DNA from: an uncultured Sinobacteraceae bacterium | GTDB taxonomy: Bacteria; Pseudomonadota; Gammaproteobacteria; Steroidobacterales; Steroidobacteraceae | Reading direction: 5' to 3' | Length of the DNA stretch: 17,283 nt | Assembly: GCA_937902995.1 (NCBI GenBank) | Contig: CALEKY010000085.1 | Location: forward strand, 1 to 17,283 | In this document: positions 1 through 7,356 of the stretch, piece after piece | Numbering within the stretch: the stretch's first letter is position 1 | How the letters are laid out: each line of letters opens with the position of its first letter | Notes under the pieces: generated by a model | Databases searched by the model: none | What the model saw: the letters and a program-made list of their open reading frames with translations, nothing else | What the model was told of the DNA's origin: nothing | Position numbers and translations under genes: made by a program

Positions 1-1254
1 GCAAGCGAGACCGTGCTGCTCGCCTTCAATCAACCTTCCACCAATCACAACGGCGGACACATTGCGTTCGGCCCCGACGGCTATCTGTACATCGGCCTGG
101 GCGACGGCGGCGGCGCCGGCGACCAATGGGGAACGAACGGCAACGGTCAACGTCTCACGACGCTGCTCGGCAAGTTGCTGCGTATCGATGTCGACCAAGT
201 GCCGGCAAATCAAAGCTACGGCATTCCTGCGTCGAATCCGTTCTTCGATCCGGCCAATCCGAACGATCGCTGCGGGCCGACGGCACGAAGCTCGGGCAAT
301 TGTCCCGAGATCTACGCCTGGGGGTTTCGCAATCCGTGGCGCTTCAGTTTCGATCGCGCCAACGGCGAGCTCTGGCTCGCGGATGTGGGACAGAACGCGC
401 ATGAAGAAGTGAATCGGGTAACCCTCGGCGGCAACTACGGTTGGCGTTGCCGCGAAGGCGCGCACGATTACGACTCGGCAGGCACGCCGGCGTGCGCCGG
501 TGCGGCTTTGATCGATCCGCTGATCGAATACGACCACTCGCAAGGTCAATCGATCACGGGCGGCTTCGTTTACCGCGGACAACAGGACACCGCGTTCGTC
601 GGACGCTATCTGTTCGGCGATTACGTGAGCGGCAATATTTGGACTTGGATACCCGAACAGTCCGGCAATCGCCAGCCGACGCTGCTTCTCGATAGCAATC
701 TCAACATCTCTTCGTTCGCGGAAGGCAACGACGGCGAGTTGTACGTCATTCACTACGGCGGCACGCTGCATCGAATCGTGTTCAATGCGGGCGGCGGAAC
801 GGCGGAGATCCCCGCAACATTGAGTGCGACGGGATGCGTCGATCCCGCCGATCCGAAACAGCCGCGCGAAGCCTTGATCGGCTACTCGATCAACGCACCG
901 TTCTGGTCCGATGGCGCGACGAAGGAACGTTGGATGGCGCTGCCCAATACCGGCGACATCTCCCGCGACACGAGCGGCGATTGGGACCTGCCGGTCGGTA
1001 CGGTGCTGATGAAGCAGTTCCGGCGCGGCAACCGGCTGATCGAGACGCGTCTCCTGATGCGCCATCCCGACGGCGGCTGGGGCGGCTATTCCTACGAATG
1101 GAATGCACAGCAGACCGATGCCACGCTCGTGCGCGGCGGCGCGCAACGCGTGATCGACGGGCAAACCGGTGGATCTTCCCGAGCGAAGCCCAATGTGCGC
1201 AGTGTCACACGAATGCCGCCGGGCGCTCGCTCGGGCTCGAAACCGCGCAAATGA
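1..1254 (+). CDS. PQQ-dependent sugar (glucose/sorbosone) dehydrogenase, 5'-truncated and frame-broken
   Basis: The reading frame is open from base 1, so the N-terminus lies outside the window. The protein matches the quinoprotein glucose/sorbosone dehydrogenase beta-propeller family: NHNGGHIAFGPDGYLYIGLG near the start, then GKLLRID, YAWGFRNPWRFSFD, LADVGQNAHEEVN and GGNYGWRCREG. These are soluble periplasmic enzymes that oxidise sugars or sugar-like alcohols with PQQ. From about base 800 the sequence passes into a second domain (GYSINAPFWSDGATKERWMA, then GTVLMKQF) of the type found in proteins that end in diheme cytochrome c. After GGAQRVIDGQ (about 1165) the frame loses family-like sequence and stops at 1254, while the expected continuation WIFPSEAQCAQCHT is in the next frame. 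The true gene therefore runs to 1718 with a -1 break, either a real mutation or a missing base. Confidence 0.85.
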   Translation, partial: ASETVLLAFNQPSTNHNGGHIAFGPDGYLYIGLGDGGGAGDQWGTNGNGQRLTTLLGKLLRIDVDQVPANQSYGIPASNPFFDPANPNDRCGPTARSSGNCPEIYAWGFRNPWRFSFDRANGELWLADVGQNAHEEVNRVTLGGNYGWRCREGAHDYDSAGTPACAGAALIDPLIEYDHSQGQSITGGFVYRGQQDTAFVGRYLFGDYVSGNIWTWIPEQSGNRQPTLLLDSNLNISSFAEGNDGELYVIHYGGTLHRIVFNAGGGTAEIPATLSATGCVDPADPKQPREALIGYSINAPFWSDGATKERWMALPNTGDISRDTSGDWDLPVGTVLMKQFRRGNRLIETRLLMRHPDGGWGGYSYEWNAQQTDATLVRGGAQRVIDGQTGGSSRAKPNVRSVTRMPPGARSGSKPRK

Positions 1255-1718
1255 ATCGCGATTTCACATACGCGCAAACCAATCGCACTGCGAATCAGCT
1301 CGCGACCTTGAGCGCGATCGGTGCGCTCGTTCCGCCGGTAGCGGATGCCTCCGCGGAACCGGCGCTGCCCGATCCGATGGACACGAGCGCACCGCTCGCC
1401 GCACGTGCCCGCGCGTATCTGCATGCGAACTGCAGCAACTGCCATCGTCCGGGCGGCCCGACGCCGTGCACGCTCGACCTGCGCTACACCACTGCGCTCG
1501 CCTCGATGAACGCGTGCAACGTGGCGCCGCAGCTCGGTAACCTCGAGCTCGGTTCGGCAGCGCGACTGATTGCGCCCGGCAATCCGGACAACTCGATCAT
1601 CATCAACCGTATGAACCGGCGCGATGCTTATGCGATGCCGCCGCTCGGTTCGGCGAAGGTCGACGAGGCCGGCGTTGCGCTCTTGAGAGAATGGGTGGCC
1701 GCACTGTCAGGCTGCTGA
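1165..1718 (+). CDS. C-terminal diheme cytochrome c domain of the preceding quinoprotein (shifted frame)
   Basis: This is the continuation of the preceding protein in the frame one base back. It reads WIFPSEAQCAQCHT, then a central helical part, then ANCSNCHRPGGP and a C-terminal part with RLIAPGNPDNSIIINRM and AMPPLG. Two CxxCH heme-attachment motifs are visible, CAQCH at 1194-1208 and CSNCH at 1431-1445; the methionine of AMPPLG is a likely axial ligand. The domain would pass electrons from the PQQ domain to the respiratory chain in the periplasm. An ATG at 834 opens this frame earlier, but the arginine-rich product before about 1165 is only a shadow of the dehydrogenase, so I do not accept it as the start. 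No independent start or ribosome site is evident near 1165, which supports one broken gene rather than two genes. Confidence 0.75.
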
Positions 1719-1815
1719 GACAAGCTCGCCGCAGAATCCGCGGCATTGCAACCGTTCGCTCGATAGCTGCATCCAACCGGAGTTCTCAACTTCGGTTTAC
1801 GTGGAGGCTTCGACT

Positions 1816-2901
1816 ATGGATCGTCGCGATGTCTTGAAGCTCGGCCTCGGCACCGCCGCAACCGCCCTCATGTTCGGTCGCGCGAGTGCGGCACAGGATC
1901 AGGCGCTGCGCGTACTGATTCTCGGCGGTACAGGCTTCATCGGCCCCCACTTCGTCGAGGCGCTGCGTGCCGCAGGCCACAAGGTCACGCTGCTCAATCG
2001 CGGGCGCCGCAATCCGAAACTGTTCCCCGATGTCGAGACCTTGATCGGCGACCGCAATGGGCAAATGGATGCGATCCGCGGCCGGGATTGGGATGTCGTC
2101 ATCGACAACTCCGGCTACACACCGAAACAGGTCAAGTTGTCGACGGACATCCTTCGCGGCCATGCCGAGCATTACATTTTCATTTCGAGCATTTCCGCGT
2201 ACGCCGACCTGACACCGCCCGGCATCGATGAGGACTACAAGCTTGCAACGCTTGCCGACCCGAACACCGAGCAGGTGACGGACAGTACGTACGGCGGGTT
2301 GAAAGCGTTGTGCGAGCAAACGGTCGAGCAGGCGTTCGGTAAGAATTGCGCGGTCATCCGTCCGACCTACATCGTCGGTCCAGGCGATCCGACGGATCGG
2401 TTCACCTACTGGCCGGTGCGCGTCGCCCGCGGCGGAGACATGCTAGCGCCGGGGACTCCGACCGATCCCATTCAATTCATCGACGTGCGCGATCTTGCCG
2501 AATTCGTACGCCTGTGCGTCGAACGACGCATCGCCGGCAAGTACAACGCATGCAACCCGCCGGGTGCCGTCACGATGGGCGATCTGCTCGAAACGGCCAA
2601 ACGCATTTCGGGCGTTGACACGCGATTCGTCTGGGCACCTGCCGAGTTTCTCGAGCGACACAAAGCGCTCGAAGGCGTCGAGGTACCGATCTGGGCACCG
2701 ACGACCGGCGAGCTTGCCGGCGCGACGCTGGTGAGCTCCGCGCGCGCGGTGGCAAAAGGCTTACGATTCCGGACCTTGGAAACGACCGTCCGCGATACGC
2801 TCGCCTGGCATCGCACCCGACCCAAGGAGCAGCAGGAGAAGCTGCGCGCAGGCTTTGCGCCGGAGCGCGAAACGCAGCTATTGAAAGCTTTGCGCGCCTG
2901 A
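1816..2901 (+). CDS. Tat-signal NAD-dependent epimerase/dehydratase (extended SDR)
   Basis: A 361-residue extended short-chain dehydrogenase/reductase. The ATG at 1816 is chosen because GGAGG lies at 1803-1807 with an 8-base spacer; the GTG at 1801 would sit on top of that site. The N-terminus DRRDVLKLGLGTAATALM is a twin-arginine-type signal, with a likely cleavage near ASAAQ (about residue 26). The Rossmann motif GGTGFIG is at residues 37-43, the active-site serine region FISSISAYAD at about 122-131 and the YxxxK pair at Y159/K163. Related extended SDRs act on nucleotide sugars or similar compounds using bound NAD(P); the substrate here cannot be read from sequence. An exported NAD enzyme would have to fold with its cofactor in the cytoplasm before Tat export. 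It follows the quinoprotein by about 100 bases in the same direction. Confidence 0.85.
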   Translation: MDRRDVLKLGLGTAATALMFGRASAAQDQALRVLILGGTGFIGPHFVEALRAAGHKVTLLNRGRRNPKLFPDVETLIGDRNGQMDAIRGRDWDVVIDNSGYTPKQVKLSTDILRGHAEHYIFISSISAYADLTPPGIDEDYKLATLADPNTEQVTDSTYGGLKALCEQTVEQAFGKNCAVIRPTYIVGPGDPTDRFTYWPVRVARGGDMLAPGTPTDPIQFIDVRDLAEFVRLCVERRIAGKYNACNPPGAVTMGDLLETAKRISGVDTRFVWAPAEFLERHKALEGVEVPIWAPTTGELAGATLVSSARAVAKGLRFRTLETTVRDTLAWHRTRPKEQQEKLRAGFAPERETQLLKALRA

Positions 2902-2995
2902 ACGCCACGAGAGACAGCGACGACGCGCGAACACTGGACTTCGGACCGGACCGGGCGCGAGGATAGCGCCAACGCATTCCACGCCAGGAGGCTCT

Positions 2996-3874
2996 ATGCA
3001 CACCGCCAGCGATCGCGCACGCGTGCGTACCTTGCAACTCGCCTTGATCGGAGTGTGCACCGCTGTGCTTGCATCGGCGTGCACGAAACAGCCGCCGACT
3101 TCTGCGGTCGAGAACGTTGAAACGCGCGACACGCAGACCACTGCAGAAACCCAGGGCGCGACCCCGAGCACCGACACGGCAAGCCCGCAGTTGGATTGGG
3201 CACGGGAAGCATTGCGGCGCAATCCGTACATCGAAGTGCTCGCCACCGACACGACTGCCGGCGTGTTCACATTACGCATGAAAGACACGGGCGAGGTACG
3301 CACCGTGCGCGTGACGGAGTTGGCCGCAGTCCCTGTCTCGGCATTGCTGGAGCGGGCGCCGGCGACGACGCAACCCATGGCCGAGACCTCGACCGAGACC
3401 GCAACCGCCGCTACGAGCGCACCAAAGGCGACACCGGATTACACGATCGAGCGCAGCAGCGACGGCCAGATCAAAGTGACCGGTCCTGGCGTGAGCATCG
3501 TCTCGGCATCGACGCCAACCGTCACTGCGACCGAACGCCCCGCCACGCAACGCACCGTCGAGCCCATCATCTGCGAAGGCCGCCGCATGTTGCACTTCGA
3601 CAACCGCGATGTATTCGTGGACGGCGATGCGATCGTCGCGCGAGACGGCTGCGAGCTCTACATCACGAACAGCCGCATCGCGGCAACGGGCACTGCGGTC
3701 GTGATCCGCGATGCACTGGTGCATATCTCGAACAGCACGATCGAAGGCGCTGCCGCATCGTTCGACGCGGGCGATGGTGCACGTGTCATTCTTCGCGGCT
3801 CGAGATTCGACGGCATTCCTCGCCGATCGGAACGCGCGATCGTGCAAGACCAGGGCGGCAATCAGTGGCAGTAA
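2996..3874 (+). CDS. Putative lipoprotein with beta-helix-like C-terminus
   Basis: A 292-residue protein of unknown function. AGGAGG at 2986-2991 precedes the ATG by 4 bases. The N-terminus has basic residues, a hydrophobic stretch and LASAC with Cys29, a somewhat loose lipobox, so membrane anchoring as a lipoprotein is likely but not certain. Residues about 30-60 and 120-145 are rich in Thr, Ala, Ser and Glu, like a disordered spacer. Residues about 195-285 show short repeating strands (MLHFDNRDVFVDGDAIV, LYITNSRIAATGTAVVI, LVHISNSTIEGAAASF, RVILRGSRFDG) with the periodicity of right-handed parallel beta-helix proteins. It lies between two Tat-signal dehydrogenase genes and may share their envelope location. 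I recognise no catalytic residues and no named family. Confidence 0.7.
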   Translation: MHTASDRARVRTLQLALIGVCTAVLASACTKQPPTSAVENVETRDTQTTAETQGATPSTDTASPQLDWAREALRRNPYIEVLATDTTAGVFTLRMKDTGEVRTVRVTELAAVPVSALLERAPATTQPMAETSTETATAATSAPKATPDYTIERSSDGQIKVTGPGVSIVSASTPTVTATERPATQRTVEPIICEGRRMLHFDNRDVFVDGDAIVARDGCELYITNSRIAATGTAVVIRDALVHISNSTIEGAAASFDAGDGARVILRGSRFDGIPRRSERAIVQDQGGNQWQ

Positions 3875-3918
3875 CCGTCGGCGCGCCGCTTTACGGACAC
3901 TCCTCGACGAGAGATTTC

Positions 3919-4890
3919 ATGCGCAAGCAGTACATGACGGAACGAACACAATTGGATCGACGCACGGTGCTATTGGGCGGGGCTGCAATCCTTGCGACAT
4001 TCACACCCGGATCGGGCCGTTCGTTGTTGGCGGCGCAAGGCGATCCCTCGGCCGGTTCGAGCGAGCTGTTGCTCGAAGGTAAGACCGCCCTCGTCACCGG
4101 ATCGACTGACGGGCTCGGGAAAGAGGTGGCTTTGAGGCTGGCGGCATTGGGTGCGACTGTCCTCGTGCACGGCCGCAACGAAGAACGCGGCGCTGCCGTC
4201 GTCGAGCAGATCAACAAGGAAACTCCGGGCTCTGCCAAGCTCTATCGCGCCGATTTCGCTTCGCTCGCTGAAGTGCGCAAATTGGCCGAGGCCGTCGGCG
4301 ACGATCACCGGCGTTTGCATCTGCTCATCAACAATGCCGGCATCGGCTCGGCGAATCGCGATGGCAAGCAGTCGCGGGAGGTGAGCGCCGACGGTTACGA
4401 GCTGCGCTTCGCAGTGAACTATCTTGCCGGCTATTTGCTCACGCGACTGCTGATTCCGAATCTCGTTGCCGGATCGCCGTCGCGCATCGTCAACGTGGCC
4501 TCGCTGGCACAACGCGCGATCGATTTCGACGACGTCATGCTCGAGCGCGAATACGACGGCAGCCGCGCATACGCGCAAAGCAAGCTCGCGCAGGTCATGT
4601 TCACGATCGATCTCGCAGAAGAGCTTGCGGTCAAGAACATCACGGTCAATGCGCTCCATCCGGCAACGTACATGGATACGACGATGGTGCGCAGCGCCGG
4701 CGTACAGCCCCGCAGCTCCGTTGCCGAAGGTGCCGATGCCGTCATGCACCTTGCGACCGATCCCGAGCTGAAGTTCAAGAGCGGCCTGTTCTTCAACGGC
4801 AAACGCGAGATGAAGGCAAATGCCGCCGCGTACGACCCGGAGGCGCGCCGCAAGCTACGGGACCTGAGCCAGAAGCTCACACAAGTTTGA
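3919..4890 (+). CDS. Tat-signal SDR family oxidoreductase
   Basis: A 323-residue short-chain dehydrogenase/reductase. The open frame extends upstream to 3196, but that part overlaps the lipoprotein gene and is arginine/histidine-rich shadow sequence, so I place the start at ATG 3919, preceded by GAGAG at 3909-3913. ATG 3934 is an alternative. The signal QLDRRTVLLGGAAILATF is Tat-like, with probable cleavage near LLAAQ (about residue 40). The SDR motifs follow: TGSTDGLG at residues 60-67 (cofactor binding), NNAG at 138-141, Ser195 in VNVAS, and the catalytic YAQSK at Y218/K222. The gene ends 21 bases before the 3' end of the convergent cupin gene. The overall pattern resembles retinol dehydrogenase-type SDRs, but the substrate is unknown. 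Confidence 0.85.
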   Translation: MRKQYMTERTQLDRRTVLLGGAAILATFTPGSGRSLLAAQGDPSAGSSELLLEGKTALVTGSTDGLGKEVALRLAALGATVLVHGRNEERGAAVVEQINKETPGSAKLYRADFASLAEVRKLAEAVGDDHRRLHLLINNAGIGSANRDGKQSREVSADGYELRFAVNYLAGYLLTRLLIPNLVAGSPSRIVNVASLAQRAIDFDDVMLEREYDGSRAYAQSKLAQVMFTIDLAEELAVKNITVNALHPATYMDTTMVRSAGVQPRSSVAEGADAVMHLATDPELKFKSGLFFNGKREMKANAAAYDPEARRKLRDLSQKLTQV

Positions 4891-4911
4891 GATTGCTGGC
4901 GCGCCCGCGGC

Positions 4912-5400
4912 TCACTTCTGATCGAGCGGTCCGAACGGCTTGGCGTCGGCGAGATCGAAGATCTCCACGCCGCCCTGGTGCTTGAACATTCGTTTGCCCA
5001 GCTCCGGAAAATCCGCGACGTCGTACTCGCGATTCTCGCCGCCCATGAGGTAGACCAGCTCTTCCTCGAACGGATTGGTCAGATGGTGAGCCACACCGGG
5101 TGTCGGGAAGGCCATGAAATCCCCCGGACCCACTTCATAGCTCTCGCCGTCGATGCGCGCGACGCCGCGGCCCTGCAGGATGTAGATCCACTCTTCTTCG
5201 AGCCAATGCGAGTGATAGACGAACGATTCCTTACCCGGCGCTAGACGCGCCAGATTCACGCCCGTGCGCTTGAGCCCTGTCGCCTTGCCCATCTGATAGC
5301 CGGTGACCTCGGACCGCGGATTCCACGGGTGCGAGAACGTCTGCGATCGCGCTGCGATGTCGGAAGCGCGTAATAAATACAGGTTCGGTTTGTCAGCCAT
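4912..5400 (-). CDS. Cupin domain-containing protein
   Basis: A 162-residue single-domain cupin. The frame is open from 5532, but the 44 upstream residues look like translated intergenic DNA. The start MADKPNLYLL at 5400 has AGGTG (5406-5410) five bases upstream. Cupin motif 1 is clear: FVYHSHWLEEEWIYILQG with metal ligands His63, His65 and Glu70. Motif 2 follows as GDFMAFPTPGVAHHLTN with His105 as the fourth ligand. Proteins of this type are small cytosolic metal-binding beta-barrels; many bind or isomerise sugars or small acids, but no specific reaction can be assigned. No signal peptide is present. It is convergent with the upstream SDR gene and probably has its own promoter in 5401-5758. 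Confidence 0.85.
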   Translation of the reverse strand: MADKPNLYLLRASDIAARSQTFSHPWNPRSEVTGYQMGKATGLKRTGVNLARLAPGKESFVYHSHWLEEEWIYILQGRGVARIDGESYEVGPGDFMAFPTPGVAHHLTNPFEEELVYLMGGENREYDVADFPELGKRMFKHQGGVEIFDLADAKPFGPLDQK

Positions 5401-5455
5401 GGTGGCACCTGGGATGAAAAGGCTACAGGCAAGTTGGGCGCGCGGAGCGCACGAA

Positions 5456-5479
5456 CGCCTCTCCCCTGAGGGAGAGGCG
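5456..5479. repeat. Perfect inverted repeat, REP-like
   Basis: A 10-bp perfect stem CGCCTCTCCC / GGGAGAGGCG encloses a 4-base loop CTGA. Similar CCTCTCCC...GGGAGAGG palindromes are widely dispersed between genes in some gammaproteobacteria, so this could be a copy of such an element. It could also be a rho-independent-like structure, but no T-tract follows on either strand. Confidence 0.55.
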
Positions 5480-5559
5480 GGCAGAGCCAACCGTGCCGGC
5501 GAGGGGTCGAGCACGCAAACGGAGTTTGCCACAGGCTATTGGCTGACAGCCTCTTCCGC

Positions 5560-5579
5560 GCGCGCCCTAACGGGCGCGC
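5560..5579. repeat. GC-only 8-bp hairpin
   Basis: GCGCGCCC (5560-5567) pairs with GGGCGCGC (5572-5579) around a TAAC loop. No T-run follows, so it is not a convincing terminator. It may form part of the same dispersed element as the hairpin about 80 bases upstream. Confidence 0.45.
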
Positions 5580-5758
5580 AACCGGCGCGGCCAGGGGTTC
5601 ACCTCGGCGTGTGACTCGTCATTGCATCGAGACTCCACTTTGGACGTGCCCGTCCTTGTGGGCCATCCCGAGTGCGTGTGTCGGTTCCGCTCGCGCTAAC
5701 GCGCTTCGCACGCCGCTCGCTTGCAGCGCGCTCGCCTCAACGGCAACCTTGCCACCGC

Positions 5759-7219
5759 ATGAACAAGTTGCGCATCGTCGGCCTCGTCCTGCTCGCAGCG
5801 CTTATCGCGCTGTTCGCGGCGCGCAATTTCATCGCGAGCTCGCCGGAGCAGCCGCCCCCGCCGCCGCGTGCGGTTTTCGATGGCTCGCAACCGTTGCGAA
5901 TCGAAACGCAAGGCGAGCAAGCACCGTGGATGACGCGTGAGCTGCGCAACTTGCTCGCGCGCAGCAAGCTGAACCTCGTCTCGATCGCGACGCATCCGAC
6001 CGGCGCACAGAGCTTCACGTTGCGCATCGATGTGCAGCCGGCAAAGTCGCTCGCCGGACTCGCTCTCGTTGCACCCGACGGCGTCGTCGAGCGCAGCGAG
6101 CTGTTGCAACTGCCGCAGGATTCGCAACTCGCCGCGATGCGGCGCTTGGCCGAACGCTTGCCGAGCTTTCTCGGAGCGGCGAACGGCAGCGATTGGTCCA
6201 AGTTGTTGGGAACTGAAGACGCCTCAGCCTATGCGACGTTTCTGAATGCAGGCGATGCCTGGTTCGCTGAAGACGCGACAGGGTTCACTGCGCCGTCCAG
6301 CCCGACTCACGATCGGGTCTCGACTTTGGAGCGGCTCGAGCGAGTGACGCGCCGATTTCGCGACTTTGCACGCGCACGCGCCCTGCTCGCGCTCGGCTAT
6401 TTGAGCGTCGGCGGCGAAGATGCAGATTCGTTGACGAGACTTGCCGAGACTTCGGCACAGCGCGCATTGACAGCCGATCCCGAGCTGGCCGATGCGCATG
6501 CCGCACTCGGCATTGTGTATGCGCGCAAGATGGACTGGGCGACTGCACAGGAACACTTGCAAGCAGCACTCGCACTCGATGCAAACAACGTCGCGGCGCT
6601 CGAAGCGCTCGGTTGTTTGCTCCTCGACGTAGGCCGGGTGGATGCTGCACTCGCGCACGCGCACCGGGCCGCCACACTTCAACCCGGCAACCGCGGTGCA
6701 CATCAATGTGCGGCGTACGCGCGGATAGCGATGCGTACCGAAGGGACAGGCGAAGAACTGACAGCGGACACGGCACGCATTCAAGCAGCCGTTCTGTTGC
6801 TCGAGAACGATCGTTTCCGCGCCGACGCTCTATTGCGGGAACACAAGGCCGTGTCCGATGAGTTGATCCGCGCAGTCATCGATGCCAGTACCGATCGCAG
6901 CAAGGTGCCCGATGCACTGAAAATCATCACGCGCAGCGCCGATGACGAAACCATCGATGCGCACACGGAGGTTTTGTTCGGCGCGGCGTTACGTCGGCCG
7001 GATTTTGTATTCAACCGCATGCTGCGACAGGTCAAGGCGGGCGAAGCCGTACCGCTGCGCCTGTTGTGGCTGCCGCAAACCGACTTCCTGCGTAAACACC
7101 GGCGCTTCAGAGAGATCGTGAACGCCACCAAGCTCGCGGCTTATTGGCAGAAGCACGGACTGCCGGATGTTTGTTCGAAAGAACCGACCGTCTACGGCTG
7201 CACGCTGAAACGGCGTTAG
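5759..7219 (+). CDS. Membrane-anchored TPR-repeat protein
   Basis: A 486-residue protein. I choose ATG 5759 (MNKLRIVGLVLLAALIALFA) because it begins with an evident single transmembrane anchor; the frame opens 29 codons earlier with low-complexity sequence. No strong ribosome site is visible. Residues about 30-200 form an extracytoplasmic region without a family I recognise. Residues about 200-340 carry tetratricopeptide repeats, recognisable as ARALLALGYLSVGG, QRALTADPELADAHAALGIV, HLQAALALDANNVAALEALG and HAHRAATLQPGNRGAHQCAA. TPR domains usually hold protein partners; the partner here is unknown. The C-terminal 140 residues are helical-looking with no recognised motif. Transcription is convergent with the nitrate porin gene. 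Confidence 0.75.
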   Translation: MNKLRIVGLVLLAALIALFAARNFIASSPEQPPPPPRAVFDGSQPLRIETQGEQAPWMTRELRNLLARSKLNLVSIATHPTGAQSFTLRIDVQPAKSLAGLALVAPDGVVERSELLQLPQDSQLAAMRRLAERLPSFLGAANGSDWSKLLGTEDASAYATFLNAGDAWFAEDATGFTAPSSPTHDRVSTLERLERVTRRFRDFARARALLALGYLSVGGEDADSLTRLAETSAQRALTADPELADAHAALGIVYARKMDWATAQEHLQAALALDANNVAALEALGCLLLDVGRVDAALAHAHRAATLQPGNRGAHQCAAYARIAMRTEGTGEELTADTARIQAAVLLLENDRFRADALLREHKAVSDELIRAVIDASTDRSKVPDALKIITRSADDETIDAHTEVLFGAALRRPDFVFNRMLRQVKAGEAVPLRLLWLPQTDFLRKHRRFREIVNATKLAAYWQKHGLPDVCSKEPTVYGCTLKRR

Positions 7220-7224
7220 CGCAT

Positions 7225-7347
7225 TGGGCGCTGGGCCTGGACACTGGTTACAAGCCTGCAGGGACGTTGTCGAACCACACCCAAGTCCTGCACCCTACTC
7301 GACCCCGCCGGACGCTCCGCGTGTCCGGTCCAGAGCCCCAGCGCCCA
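7225..7347. repeat. Spaced inverted repeat between convergent genes
   Basis: The left arm TGGGCGCTGGGCCTGGAC (7225-7242) is repeated inverted at 7328-7347 with two extra bases, separated by about 85 bases. Inside lies a second hairpin, CCGGAC (7308-7313) with GTCCGG (7323-7328). The element fills the gap between the convergent TPR and porin genes and may serve as a bidirectional transcription stop, although no T-run is present. Confidence 0.45.
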
Positions 7348-7356
7348 GAGCCCCTC

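Larger units (their letters stand above)
5401..5758. other. Gene-free divergent region between cupin and TPR genes
   Basis: About 360 bases separate the divergent cupin and TPR starts. Two strong hairpins are visible here (listed separately). Beyond the cupin ribosome site I see no convincing promoter, no clear Shine-Dalgarno sequence before the TPR ATG, and no small gene. A short GGCAA-CC-TTGCC inverted repeat at 5742-5753 sits just before the TPR start. Confidence 0.5.

Noticed and set aside
1160..1172. Programmed -1 ribosomal frameshift in the quinoprotein gene
   Set aside because: There is no X-XXY-YYZ slippery sequence or obvious downstream stimulatory structure; a missing base in the AAA run explains the break more simply.
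1728..1744. GCCGC-AGAATCC-GCGGC hairpin after the cytochrome gene as a terminator
   Set aside because: The stem is only 5 bp and no T-run follows.
3196..3918. Upstream extension of the second SDR frame
   Set aside because: It overlaps the lipoprotein gene and encodes Arg/His-rich shadow sequence; the Tat signal begins after ATG 3919.
5401..5532. N-terminal extension of the cupin
   Set aside because: The extension includes a palindromic element, and the ATG at 5400 has its own ribosome site.
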